A DNA stretch of 64,000 bases, from contig JAWZXG010000038.1 of NCBI GenBank assembly GCA_037178625.1, positions 61,248 to 125,247 of the forward strand, read 5' to 3'. A program made the translations under genes and the position numbers. This DNA is from Skeletonema tropicum (taxonomy: Eukaryota > Bacillariophyta > Thalassiosirophyceae > Thalassiosirales > Thalassiosiraceae). Below are positions 10,610 through 21,975 of this stretch, piece after piece. The notes below the pieces were generated by a model. It was not told the origin of the DNA. It did not search any database and saw only the letters and a program-made list of their open reading frames with translations. Positions within the stretch are counted from its first letter, which is position 1. Every line of letters begins with the position of its first letter.

Positions 10610-13600
10610 TCCGAGAGTGTCTTCTTGTATTTCTGTTTAAGCAGAGAATAATCAAAAGTAGGGGGGGGCAAACCCTTGTGTTTTTGGCAGTCACGAGTTG
10701 AGCGCGCCAATATTTTTTTGTCAAACTTTTTGACCATGGCCAAAATTGGCCATCGCCAGATTGGAGTAAGAAATAGGACCCTTTGGCAGCTTATTCTCTG
10801 TTATTATTTGTTTTCATACTTTGAAACTGTTGGGGCGCATAGACGGGGGTATGGTCTATGCGCCCCAAGAGTTTGGTGGGCTCAAGTGCTCACCCTGTGG
10901 AGCTTTTGTTGCCAAACCAGCCAATTTTGTCGACAAAACTCCGATTTCAACGCATGCATCATCGTCACGACGCTGTTAATGGACAACCAACACGGTTCAT
11001 ACCAAGAATATTCACATCCGTCGATAGTATAGACCTAGGAGGATGCTCTGGTGCCTCGGTGGTCACTTCAATTGACAGCAACGTCCTCGTCGGCGACATA
11101 CCAGCCATGTCACGACCAGCCGAACCGGCTCAAAATCCAGGTGGAGAATCACAGTATTGGAATGAACAATAAACATACATCAATCAACCATACAATAAAC
11201 ACCTTATATGGGTAATTGGCGTCTGATGATAGCTTGGTTTGGTGGATTTAATAAAGTGGGGTCATGATAATCAATTATACCATTCAAAATTTTGAGACAT
11301 AAGCTCAGCTCAGAAAGCTCCTGATGGCATAATATGGATGCCAAGGGCATGTCATAACCCAAACAACAGCATCAATCGATGGTATTGATCATGTTGGATG
11401 TTCCAGTCGATCAGTGTCTGATATGAACGACGATAACTGCTCAATCATCTCGTTCTACCGGTAGGACGACAAATAATTATACAACAAAATCACTGCGCTC
11501 TTTTTCATTTTATGAAAGTGGAGGTCATTCAAAGCATTTAAATATAAACAACACCTTCCAATATACTCTGACAAGAGCAGGTCAACTTTATATGCTATAT
11601 GTAACAAAACAGGATATGATATGTGCAATCTAAGCCTATCACAGAGCATGATACAAAACTCAACACATGGGGCTATACGATGCCAATGTCGGATAATACG
11701 ACGACTGGAAGCCCCATTCAACCATACAAGACCCTTCTATTGGTTACTATCATTGATGTTGCGCAGCAGTTGGGGTTGAATAAGTCGTAAAGTGGTCGCT
11801 ATATGCCCAAAACGGAAAAAATCAATAATTTTGATGGCTCAAATTTCACCACACATGAGTATATATTAGATAGAACCAGAATACCACAGCAATACCACGA
11901 TGCGCAAACGTTGCTACAATATACTTGAAACAATATCGCGGTGTATTGGGGTTTGTAAATGCTGAGGTAATTTAGATATTGTAGAATATGATACCAAAAT
12001 TGAGTTGTCGATGGTCGAGACGATCGGCACCGGTGACACAATAAAACTCGGCTGTCTTCGTCCAAACCCACCGAAAGAGTCGCCCAAATTCATCTCGAAG
12101 GTTATACAAAGGAAGGGGACCGCTGGTTTGGTGCCTAAATGTTTGAAACAGGTCGTGATATCGATTATTCATCATCTGGGCGGAAGTCGAGCGGCTCAAA
12201 ATGTCTGTTTTTGATATGTGATCGGAAGACAAACAGTTTGGAGCTGCTGATAAAAGCACAAAATGGCCAACCATACCATATACGATGATATGGGTGTCTC
12301 TATTATTGATGGAGTTACGTATAATGCTGTGTAGGAGGTCTATACTGTCAAATCCGCCATGGTCGGCATGTTGGCCTAAAAGAGTAGATGGTGTTTGGCG
12401 ATATGTACTAATTCCGACTGTTTCGCTAACAGGATGGCGCCATATTTGACTCGACTCGCCTCCAAATTCAATCCCACGATGGCCAAAAGTGCACCTATAC
12501 GGAGGCTGATATCCACACAAGACAAAGAGATAACACCACCAAACTTTGGATATATCTATATTGGATGTATATGAATTCATGTATGCAATAACATTTGGTG
12601 TAGAACTTATTTGAAAATTCATCAAACCGGGCTCGCTCCCCCCTATCAAAAGTGGGATATCCGTTAGCAACGTTTTCCGAACACGATTTGTAGCGTGAAA
12701 GACCATCAGCAACCTCGTTATCGTGCGTATTGATCCATGCTGCATTGATACCAAGAGGTGAATCCATAAGCAGACCGACAAAGAGTCGACCAAGAGCCCG
12801 GCCAAGCAAAGAACCTTTACACCGATGATTGACCCAATTCAATGCAGAAGTATTATCCGTCATACAGAGGATAACAGGGAATGGATCATCCGCGAAGAGA
12901 TTACTCTCAGAAATGATCGAACGAGTTGCACAGTAATTGAGGATAACTGTAACGAATTCCAAGGCATTGATGGAGATCAAGTTTCCTGCGGAGTCGTCAC
13001 GTAGATGGATGAGCGTTCGATGAACGATCTCTGGAGGAAATGCAAGGTGCCACCAAAATTTTAGCTCGGTGCAATAGCCACCGCATCCAGTGAGGCAAGC
13101 ATCTCCAAAGGGTGTACCAAGTGGAGTACGAAGAACGACATGAGCTAGTGGAGATGACCATGGGATATCAGAGTCTTCGCGTAAAGCTTGACGAAAGAAC
13201 TCGATGTCCTCCCGAAGTAGGTCTGATATGACATATGTACTTCTCGAGCGGTGGACAAGCTGACTTGCCTTTTTAAGGGCGAAGGATATAATACGTCCCG
13301 CATCCTGTGATAACTTGGATTTTCCCATCTGCTCGTTCTTGATGCAACTAATCAATGCTTTGAACTGGGGAGAACGGCGGCGCAGCATTTTGTAGTTGGA
13401 TGCTAGAGCAAGCGCTATCTAATCGTAGGCATGGGAGAGAATGTGGAAGACCCACCGTGCGCCCTTTGCTAGGCGAGCCAGTTTACCGATGAGGACTTGC
13501 ATATCGTGCGCAGTAAACCTTATACGAACAATTGGCCAGTGCTCCTCGATGTACGCCAAGAGGTCAGCTCGATACTCTGGCGTAGTTCCTTTAGTCAACT

Positions 13601-15322
13601 TCACTGTATCATAGTGCAATCCTAACAGAGTTTGATAGGGGCTGATCTTCATCTCTCCCCATTTTTCTAAAGAAAGGGGACAGCGCCGTCTAGATTCATC
13701 TGGATATCCCATCACACAGAAGATAGCTTCAATTGTCGCCGCTAGCTTTCTTTCCATCCAAGCACGCCTAATAGCTGCTAAGAGAGCGTCATCCACGTAC
13801 ATACGAGAAGGCCTTGTGACGTGATTACCGTCCTTATTTAAGACTCCCGGGCATATCACACATCCTTTTGCAATAACCGAGGGTGCTGGCACATTTTCTT
13901 CCCACTGAATCATATCCAAGTAATGTCGATGCTTTTCCACCAAACCGTCTACGTCTTGGAAGGATTTAGATAATGTCTCAATTGTCCTCCGAAATGGCTC
14001 CCATTGGTTGGCAGAGACTGTTGAGCCGAATACCATTGAAGTAGCTAGATGATATAGGCCATGGCTATCGTAGAAACCAAAGGCACCGCTCAAACTGGGG
14101 TGAATCCGAGGAAATTTGAAGCATGACGTCACATCTTCGAATCCTAGATAGATTGTATCATGTGGGTAGGACACCCGGTATTCGTAAATGTCCTTATCAA
14201 AGAGACGCTCTGTGTCACCAAAGGTAATAGGTGACTCCTGATTTGTCGGTGTTATGTCATTCAACACGACATCATCGTAGCGCTGCTTCGTAGATCCATC
14301 CCATACAATCCGAAATGATTTCCCTGGCTTATCGATGGCGCCTTGCGGAGTATGGCGACAGTATGGAGAGAAGTAAGCGAGATCCTCGTCAAGAGCTATA
14401 ACATGAGAGTTTTTATCCTCCTTGTCCATCGCCTTTAAGACCTTAGCAGGATTGCGAAGATACGTAAGCTGATTACCTCTCTCGAAGGAACGTAAGCGAG
14501 ATCGATTGTCCTCTTCAAATGATAGCTCCGCAGGACAACCTTCGTACAGAATCCGTTCAATTTGCTTGTAATCCTCGTTCGGAATACGATCCTTGATCCT
14601 CTGCAAGATCCTTTCTCTATCCAAGTGAGCAAGGGTATGCTCATGAGAACAGAAGCGAACCAATTTATCTGGGTCTCCACCAAATTTGATGAATTGAGCA
14701 GAAGCCATATCAACTCGGTGTGGATCAATCCTCTGCTGAGCGGCATAATCCAGCCGGGGCTCTTGAAGAGGACGGGTATCGATGCTACACCAGTGAATGT
14801 ACTTAGGCACGAGTCGTTGAAGACGCTTGTTGACTTGCTCAATAACTCCATAGTCATCTAAGTCGAGGAATCCGCTTGAAAGCAGTGGAAGGATAACCAA
14901 TTCAAGAGTCAATTCTTTCACCCGGTATGATGCAGTGAGTCGAGGAGGCATAATTGTTCGCTTTCTTTTACGATTCTTACCTTGCAACGTTGTCACGATT
15001 GGAGTACAGTCAGTTCCTCCAAACTTCGTGTTGTACTCAGCGAGTACCTTGTTGGCATGCTTCGCGTTTTGGATTAGCTTGTCAGGGGTAGTATTAAGTT
15101 CATCCTCGGCTGGCAGAGAGTTCTGCAAACTAGCATGAGAAGCCCCAGCTCGAGCGGGTAGAGGTATAGCCGGTAAACGAGATGGTTGCGATATAGGCTT
15201 AGAAGCAGCGGTTGGTGGGGCAGAAAAGAATCGTCTACTATTATAACCAAGACCATTATCCTCGTGTGAGGCAATGGGTCTACTCGGTTTTGGCATCACA
15301 GCTTCAGCCTCTCTGACTACTC
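10480..15322 (-). pseudogene. RT-RNase H (pol) of YR retrotransposon, copy A, disrupted
   Basis: Reverse transcriptase and RNase H of the element. In the frame opening at 15386: an RT motif A-like Asp (FEDVTSCFKF, about residue 418), FGSTVSANQW (about 453) and the YVDD box at residues 530-533. Downstream is RNase H, with Asp in GDACLTGCGG, Glu in NALEF, Asp in TDNTSAL and Asp in NEVADGLSR. Two lesions are visible. A TAG replaces CAG at 13419-13421, where copy B has Gln (AYDQIAL), and a 1985-bp transposon (10660-12644) splits the C-terminus. The true 5' end is probably the splice acceptor at 15322 rather than the Met at 15386, giving a Gag-Pol fusion. No methyltransferase domain was seen. Confidence 0.85.
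10660..12644. mobile_element. 1985-bp TIR transposon in pol, 9-bp target duplication
   Basis: Absent from the same place in copy B, so its borders are exact. The direct repeat ATCAAAAGT flanks it at 10651-10659 and 12645-12653. The ends are short imperfect inverted repeats: left AGGGGGGGGCAAACCC, right (reverse complement) AGGGGGGAGCGAGCCC. A 9-bp duplication is typical of Mutator-like elements, so that superfamily is my guess. No transposase was recognised. The longest minus frame (11972 to about 12640) includes SKVWWCYLFVLCGYQPPYRC, unknown to me; a plus frame at 10858-11172 has no known domain. A perfect 13-bp-stem hairpin lies at 10832-10866. Probably non-autonomous. Confidence 0.85.
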
Positions 15323-15408
15323 CTAAGGAAAAAGTCAGAGAAAGTAAAGTGTGAGCCATTATACTATTCAATTGAAAAACCTGCAACCCATGTTGTAAGG
15401 TTACTCAC
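15323..15408 (-). promoter_or_regulatory. Putative 86-bp intron joining gag and pol, copy A
   Basis: On the minus strand the gag frame ends CCT-CCT-CGT-GAG-TAA. The 5' splice site GTGAGTAA contains that stop codon. A pyrimidine-rich acceptor CTTTTTCCTTAG ends at 15323. Splicing C|GA gives a CGA codon and continues exactly in the pol frame (PPPR-VVREAEAV). A nearer AG (GGGTTGCAG) would lead to an early TAG. Both retrotransposon copies retain the sites. Unspliced RNA would make Gag alone, spliced RNA Gag-Pol. This is inferred from sequence only. Confidence 0.6.
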
Positions 15409-17634
15409 GAGGAGGAGGTGAAGAGGGAGGCCCAATAAGACCTTGTAACTCCGGGTCTTTTTTCAAGAACTTGCCGATCTTCCACTGGTTGAAGAATGCA
15501 ACTGGATTCGCACGAAGGTGCTCAATCCAACGTGTCTTGTTATGGGTCGATAATTTTTCAAGCTTGGACCAATGAGCCGCAGAACAATTGTCACCAAAGA
15601 GACAGATGAAACCTCGAGTCACAAATTTTTTGCAGGCTGGAAAGCCACTCGGAAAACCTTCATTCAAAGAAACACCTTCACGCAAGCACAAGATTCCGTT
15701 CTCCTCAGGGGACATTCCAACTGAAGAACCACTGCCCGAGGGAGAAGGTTTCTGCCTCTTGGGGGTGCCTTGACCGCTGCCGCTGCCAGAGCTATCATGT
15801 TGGTCGCGAGGTGGTCGCTGTTGTCGTGAAGTATGGTTGTCACGAACATTGCGATCTTCGCGCTCTTGATTAGGTTGGCGAGGGGACGCATCGTCATCCT
15901 GTCTCGATTGTTTGTTCGCAGCGAGGAAGAGGGCAGGGATCGCATTATGTGCACTCCTTGTACGCTGTTTGCTGGTAACATCGTCTTTGAAGATAGCAAA
16001 ATCTTTCAAGAAATCGTCGATAGCAGAGAAGTCGAGCGTAGTCACATCTCCATCGGGGTCGCTGAAAACAGATATGTTGTGGAGTGAGTTCGCGAGTTTA
16101 CCACACGCCACGAAAAAGAGCTCGCCCCATTGGGAAAGCAGTGCTCCAAGGTGATCCATTTTTTCACCAGTATCGATATCGACACGCCACTGGGGGAATT
16201 TGTTCGTCGATTGGAGCATAGCATAAACCAACAGATAAGTTGAATTGCGACGTTGTCAAAGAGAGCACGATTTCCTTCAGTTGCCATTGTTTCGAAATCG
16301 AACAATGTACCCATAGCGTGACGTGAGTTAACCAAGCATTTCGATGCAAATGAGTCGTCCATATTGACAAATGCAGCTAGAAGTTCCCGAAGTTTCTTGG
16401 AACTTGCTCCATCAGTCTTGTTTTGGGCACGGGTCGATGTTTCCTCATTCAAGTACGTTTGGACAAGTTTGTCGTCAGGATTTTGAGCCCGAAAGGTGAA
16501 CATTGAAAAGGTATTCAATTGTGAATCAACATCAACTTGCGTGACAGGATCTTGAGTCCAGTTGCCCTTCACGATATTGTCGCAGATTGGAAGGGGGATG
16601 TAGCTTAACGAGCTGTTGTCCATAATATTGGTAGGATTGATGGATTTTGCATTTTCAGCTAGGTAGCACCGAACGGTATCAGAAAAGCCCTCCTTCATCC
16701 CACTTGGTGGCATTCTCTCAATCTCATCAAGCGCAAGAGTAGTGACCGGGCGTTTGGCTGTGCTCGCATCGACCTTTCCATCCTTAATGCTTACGCTAAC
16801 CATAGGTATTTTCAACTTGATCATACCTTTGTTTGCGGTGAGCTGCTCGTGTCGATCTTTGCTTGTTGTAAGTTCCTGACGGGCCGCGGGAGCTGCTACA
16901 GAAGATTCTGTAGAAGAGGCAAATACCGACTTGAGCTCGTTGAACTGATCTGGGTAACACTCGAGTGTTTCCCAGTTTACCACTAAGTTGGGACCCGTGA
17001 GATCAACGTGAGCACTACCATGAGCGATAAAGTTCTCCAAATCAGCCTGGATCGTGGGATTCTCGACGATCGCACGGATCTTATCGACTTTAGGTTGGGA
17101 GTCCACTGAAGCGAGGAGAGCGATCCAGATTGACAGTGCAATGCCATTTGTTTCCAAAGTACCTTGGACCTCCGATAACTGTCCCTCAGGGAACTGTTGT
17201 TGGAAGTGCCCTGGCATTGCCTTGGGGGCGGCGACCAAGTAGTAGTTGCCTTCTCCGAGGTTGTTAGCCGCGACGATGGGAGCTGGGATCGCATTAGGCT
17301 TATCGAGTTCGAAAGCCTCCATGTCAGCCTCACTCAAAACACCACAGAAACGGCCTTGGGAGATGTCGATTTTGAATGGGCCTACAAGGCCACGTTGATT
17401 GAATGCGTTGCCAAAGACGACCGACGACTCGGAACCATCTTGAGAAGGCATGTGACGTGGGCGGAAGAGATTCTTGACGTCTCCACCCATAGTCGTGAAA
17501 GTAAGCGCTGCGATGGTCCCGTCGTCGATGAGCTTATGAATGTTCTTCGTAGGGAGACCAAGGGTGTTAGCAACTGTGCTTTCTTTTGTAGCCGCTTTGC
17601 GACTTTCCGTGTACAACTTCCAGTTCAGAATCAT
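15401..17634 (-). pseudogene. Gag-like ORF1 of YR retrotransposon, copy A, frameshifted
   Basis: Structural-protein-like ORF starting at ATG 17634 (MILNWKLYTESRK). The first frame reads to about 16215 and then leaves phase. The rest, from STNKFPQWRVDIDTG to PPSSPPPRE, continues in another frame. The shift is explained by a 5-bp tandem duplication AGCAT-AGCAT at 16215-16224; removing one copy restores WFMLQSTNKFPQW. Near the C-terminus is a cysteine/histidine cluster C-x9-C-x5-C-x3-H (CKKFVTRGFICLFGDNCSAAH, first 20 residues shown as CKKFVTRGFI then CLFGDNCSAA), likely a nucleic-acid-binding zinc finger. A charged Gly/Ser/Gln-rich linker precedes it. Gag identity rests on position before RT and on the zinc finger, not on homology. 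Confidence 0.7.
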
Positions 17635-17895
17635 GACTAAATTAGAAGGAGAAAAGGAAAAGGGAGAATGGTTGAGATGGATTTCGCTAACAAGAAATTT
17701 TATCGCTAACGACGTCTCTTCTGAGAAAATCCTGGAAGTTCAACATTGACTACCACGTGGACACGGATACTCATCCTACTGACGAAAATCGGCTACCTGG
17801 GAGTCTCCCGTTACCGGAACAATTTTCAATTCAGGTAGAGCCTCTTTGAGAGATCGTAACTGCTTCCGAAAAGAACCCTCAGTCGAAGATTCAAT
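17635..17895. other. Leader region upstream of gag, copy A
   Basis: About 260 bp between the gag start (minus strand) and the 137-bp repeats, without any gene I recognise. Probably the 5' untranslated region of the retrotransposon. It contains a short palindrome GGGAGTCTCCC near 17800. The second copy lies at 31251-31511. Confidence 0.45.
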
Positions 17896-18508
17896 GGGGC
17901 ATAGCAGCGACTGAATCCCTCTGCTAAGTAGCCGAATCAACCAGAAGTCATCCTTTCATCAGTATGCTACCGATGGCAGGAATAACGACAGCAAAGATTC
18001 TATTGTTCCGCAAAGAGCCGACGGCTCAACGGGGGCCATAGCAGCGACTGAATCACTCTGCTAAGTAGCCGAATCAACCAGAAGTCATCCTTTCATCAGC
18101 ATGCTACCGATGGCAGGAATAACAACAGCAAAGATTCTATTGTTCCGCAAAGAGCCGACGGCTCAACGGGGGGCATAGCAGCGACTGAATCCCTCTGCTA
18201 AGTAGCCGAATCAACCAGAAGTCATCCTTTCATCAGTATGCTACCGATGGCAGGAATAACGACAGCAAAGATTCTATTGTTCCGCAAAGAGCCGACGGCT
18301 CAACGGGGGCCATAGCAGCGACTGAATCCCTCTGCTTAGTAGCCGAATCAACCAGAAGTCATCCTTTCATCAGTATGCTACCGATGGCAGGAATAACGAC
18401 AGCAAAGATTCTATTGTTCCGCAAAGAGCCGACGGCTCAACGGGGGCCATAGCAGCGACTGAATCCCTCTGCTAAGTAGCCGAATCAACCAGAAGTCATC
18501 CTTTCATC
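17896..18508. repeat. 137-bp tandem repeats, about 4.5 units
   Basis: The word CATAGCAGCGACTGAAT starts units at 17900, 18037, 18174, 18311 and 18448, a period of exactly 137 bp. The last unit is cut after about 61 bp at the join to U2. Each unit holds a small hairpin GAGCCG-AC-GGCTC. Units differ by single bases. They lie upstream of the retrotransposon gag and could be its 5' terminal or promoter repeats, or a separate minisatellite. Confidence 0.88.
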
Positions 18509-18663
18509 ATAACCGCAATTTTAATCAGCAGCAGCACGATGAAATAAATCTTCGAGCATGCGAACGCGAGTGCAATGAGCAGTTCATGTCGGTGATGCCT
18601 GTGGATGAGTCTTGGATTGACTCAAATACTGAGCTTGCGTCGTTCGCTACGGCTACGTCGTGA
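18509..18663 (+). pseudogene. SGNH-like 3' fragment at start of U2
   Basis: The last ~150 bp of the broken gene at 1-799 (from NRNFNQQQHDEINLR to FATATS-stop), joined at its 5' side to the 137-bp repeats of block R. It lacks all catalytic blocks and cannot be functional. Confidence 0.8.
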
Positions 18664-20795
18664 GGGGCAATTACTGATACAATTGACAGGAGGTATGTTG
18701 CCTCTACTGTTCAACTCAAATCATCCACTCAACGAGAGACAGTCCTGGCTTGGATTTTGTAAAGTTCTTGACTGATTAGGCGAATAAGAATGAAATGAAA
18801 CGCCGTGTATGGACGGAGAGTGATAAATCTAAATCTCCAGGAAAGGATCATGCACTTGCTTTTTTGATGGGTGTTCTTCATACTACTGATTGTAATGCTT
18901 CGAATGACCCAAATCACACTCAATCCTCCCGACTCCCATTCGTGGTCCAATGACAATGAATCTTCCAACATTTGTTTCAATTTCAATACTCCCGAAATTT
19001 AATTTGTAACTCAGGACTCCGAGGAAGAAAGCAGACTTCTTTTGGCTCGAGCTTCCGAGGGAGACAATATATATCTCTCCCTACTGTCGCTCCAAACAAT
19101 CTATACGGAACCCGAATCGTTCCAACTCTTGGCATACTACAAGCAAATGCCTTGAACGCCCTCACTCTTGACTACAAGAATAGACATTCTCATTGCAACC
19201 CATTCGGGCAATCCGTGAGCACTTCTCACGGTTACAACCCATCTGGGCAAGCCGCGAATACTTCTCACAGTTACCCATCCGGGCAGGCTGTGAATCTTTC
19301 TCACGGTTGCAACCCACCTGGGCAAGCTGTGAACGCCAATGCCAATGGGACCCCTTCCACTCCTCATCCTCACGGTAACAACTCACATGAACAAGCCATG
19401 AGCATCGTTACTCGCGATAACAACCCACCTTTGCAGCCGTGAGCATCGTTGCTTGTGGTAACAACCCTCATAGGCAAGTCGCGACTGTGAACGTTGCCCC
19501 TCACGGTAGGTCACACATGAGCACGCTGTGAACGGCATGCCCCAGGGGAATGCCTGTCCATCGGAGAACGCTACCGCCTACTTTAGAGATGTGGCTTTGA
19601 ACTCAAATGTGATAGCTCTAGTTTACGAGGACAACTTTGCCTTTACAATCCTTGATCAAGATAACATCTCGGTCGACCGGTTTATAAAGCATTTTGGCAG
19701 CGCTCGTTGCGATGCCTCTATTTTTGGCATTACTGAAAGCAATGTGCCTACTTTTGACAGCTCTCATTGCAAAGTTATCTTCGTTCAACACAAGGCTATC
19801 ACCAAACCAAGCCAGTCGCATGCAATCTGGGCAATCGTACAAAGTGACTTCCAAATTGCGACATTCTTGCTACAAGAGAAAGAATGCACTTCATTTCACT
19901 CAAAGCCAGACACTCGTCTGTGGGGATTCATTCGGATATTCAATTCTCTATCTATTCAGAATCACTTGTCAATATCAAGTCTGCATGAAACAAGAGCTAT
20001 CCTTTACTCGTTCAGTCCTCATGCTCATGCCAGTCATGGACAACGATAGCTTTGCACTCAAATCATCTACTGACGTGCACATCAACAAAAGCATCAGTGG
20101 AAGTGTTAGTGTTAGCAACAAGCGCAATGGCAATGGCGGATAAGATATCCTTCTCGAGCCTATTTTCAGCAAGCAAGGGAGATCATATCATCAAGAACCA
20201 ACTGGAAGCATTTACATCTGCAGCAATTGTATATAAAGACAAGAATCTTTCAATCGTATGTCACCATTGGCCAACTAGCGAGAAAGGGAGTCCAAATCCA
20301 GCCTCAAACGTAGCTCTATTGAATGTCAACAATCGTATCGTCAAAGGTCCAGAAGAAAATATCTTCACAGAAGGCTCAATCAACAAGTACCTTCAGCGAA
20401 TTCTCACGGCAACACAACCTGCCAAGTCTCGGCATAAATGTGCACAATGCAATCCGCCTCAATTCATTTTTGGCAGCGTTCAAAACGATACCACCTTCAG
20501 CGAGTGTTACAACATTCGCATCAACAGCGTTCAATGCAATGCTACATTTGCTCAATGCAACAATCTCTGTTCAAACATCTCGATTCAATCATCAGCAAGC
20601 GAGGGAGCTCTTGGTCGAAAATTCATGAGTCACATATCTTCAAACGAGCAAACTACAAGGAAGCAAGTGCAAGTACAACAAATGCTTCAATTTCAATCAT
20701 TCAAAATATCCTATTCGAGGGAGCCAGGATACAATATCATTTTTGTTCTCAGTGGCAATCAAATAAATAAATACAAAGTTAATCAGATTAGATAT

Positions 20796-21975
20796 CTAGG
20801 ATACTAACAGGGACCTGCTTCGGTACAACTGTACGGTCTTTTCTATTGCCGAATGGCTTTCCAGACAGCAAGACGGGAAACTTCCCGTAGGAGTCAAGGA
20901 CTCCTCTTAGACGCTGAAGCGTCTGAAACCAGGTGAGAGTGCTCCTGCGACACATAGTTGGGACTAAATTCTTTCAGTCAGGGTGGTGCTGTTTCCGTTT
21001 CTTCCTCTTCGGCGGTGCATGGCGTCGAGTGGTAGCTAACAATGTGGCCTCCCCAAAAACTACGGACTCTGCTTTGCGTTTCTTATTCAATAGTGAATGT
21101 GTCTGTTGCAATGGCGTGGGGTCCTGTGACCAAGATTTTCCCCCAAGTTTTGGGACCTCCCCGGGATTTGTCCTCGCCAATGCTACTATTCTGGCTCAGC
21201 AGATCCGTCTATCTCTATCTCCTTCCTCGTACACTGAGGAAGATTTCCAGCTGCTGGACACCCGGAGTAGGGTGGCCATGCTGTTATGGCTAGCGAGTAC
21301 CAACAGGCCTGTACCACCTGCAGTACGGTCAATCCAATCGAGGCGGCGTCAACGCCCAACACAGACACAGAGCAATGGGAGGAGCCTAAATGGACAATCT
21401 AAGATCAAACCTCTTCCAGCAAAGAAAGCTTCTCTGCCTCAGTAAAGCACTCAAAAGGCAAGGAGCGCGCAAAGTGACGTCGCAACAACAATCAAGCGGA
21501 TTGAGCGTATTCATAAATTGTATCATCCGAATGTATCTCCACTGTCCGTGTGTCTGTGTTGAGGAAGTGACGCCAGATCCGTTTAGATGGGTTGATCCAA
21601 TCTCCAAGCGGCTCCTTAAGAAACAACGATTTCTGTCAGTCAAACTTTGCAGGGATTTCTTCCACAATTTCCAATCAGCTTCCGTCGGATAAGTATTCCG
21701 TGCCAAATTCCAGTGCTGACCGCTGTTTCCCAAGGCGCCCTTCAGGTACAAGATTCGGTGCCACCCTTTTCCTTTTACATGTGCGCCAACATGTGTGGCG
21801 ATTGCGAATTCTCTGGCACAATAAAAGATGGTTATTTTGCGACCATGCACTGGTTCTTTCAAGATGCTGCTGCAACTGTTATAGCTGCCCAGGTGGAAAG
21901 TTCTGCCGTGAAGAAGCTGGGAAGCTCGCTAAGGAGTACCATATGTAGGTAGGTTTGGGTTTGGATATGTAGCAT
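20796..21975 (-). pseudogene. Decayed retroelement-like coding segment (U2)
   Basis: Copy of the segment at 2932-4111, with the same 1-nt frame break after FLRSRL. It differs by a 2-bp deletion on the U1 equivalent of 3229 and a private 2-bp insertion (GTTATAGCTG) near 21881 that shortens the minus frame. A 170-residue plus-strand frame (20933-21445) also opens here but shows no known domain. Confidence 0.45.

Larger units (their letters stand above)
645..18508. repeat. Segmental tandem duplication, unit U1
   Basis: First of three units sharing near-identical sequence. Homology to U2 begins at 645 (motif ATAACCGCAATTTT; offset 17864) and to U3 (offset about 31480). Order inside: SGNH 3' tip, repeat-rich DNA, decayed retroelement-like segment, gene M twice, block R. 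U1 is longer than U2 mainly because of the extra 2316-bp M copy and a 1985-bp transposon. Only scattered single-base changes and small indels separate the units, so the amplification is recent or the units are kept alike by gene conversion. Confidence 0.93.

Noticed and set aside
20933..21445. 170-residue plus-strand ORF, also at 34549-35061
   Set aside because: No domain or homology recognised. It is broken by 2 bp in U1 and lies opposite the minus-strand segment with more convincing coding blocks.
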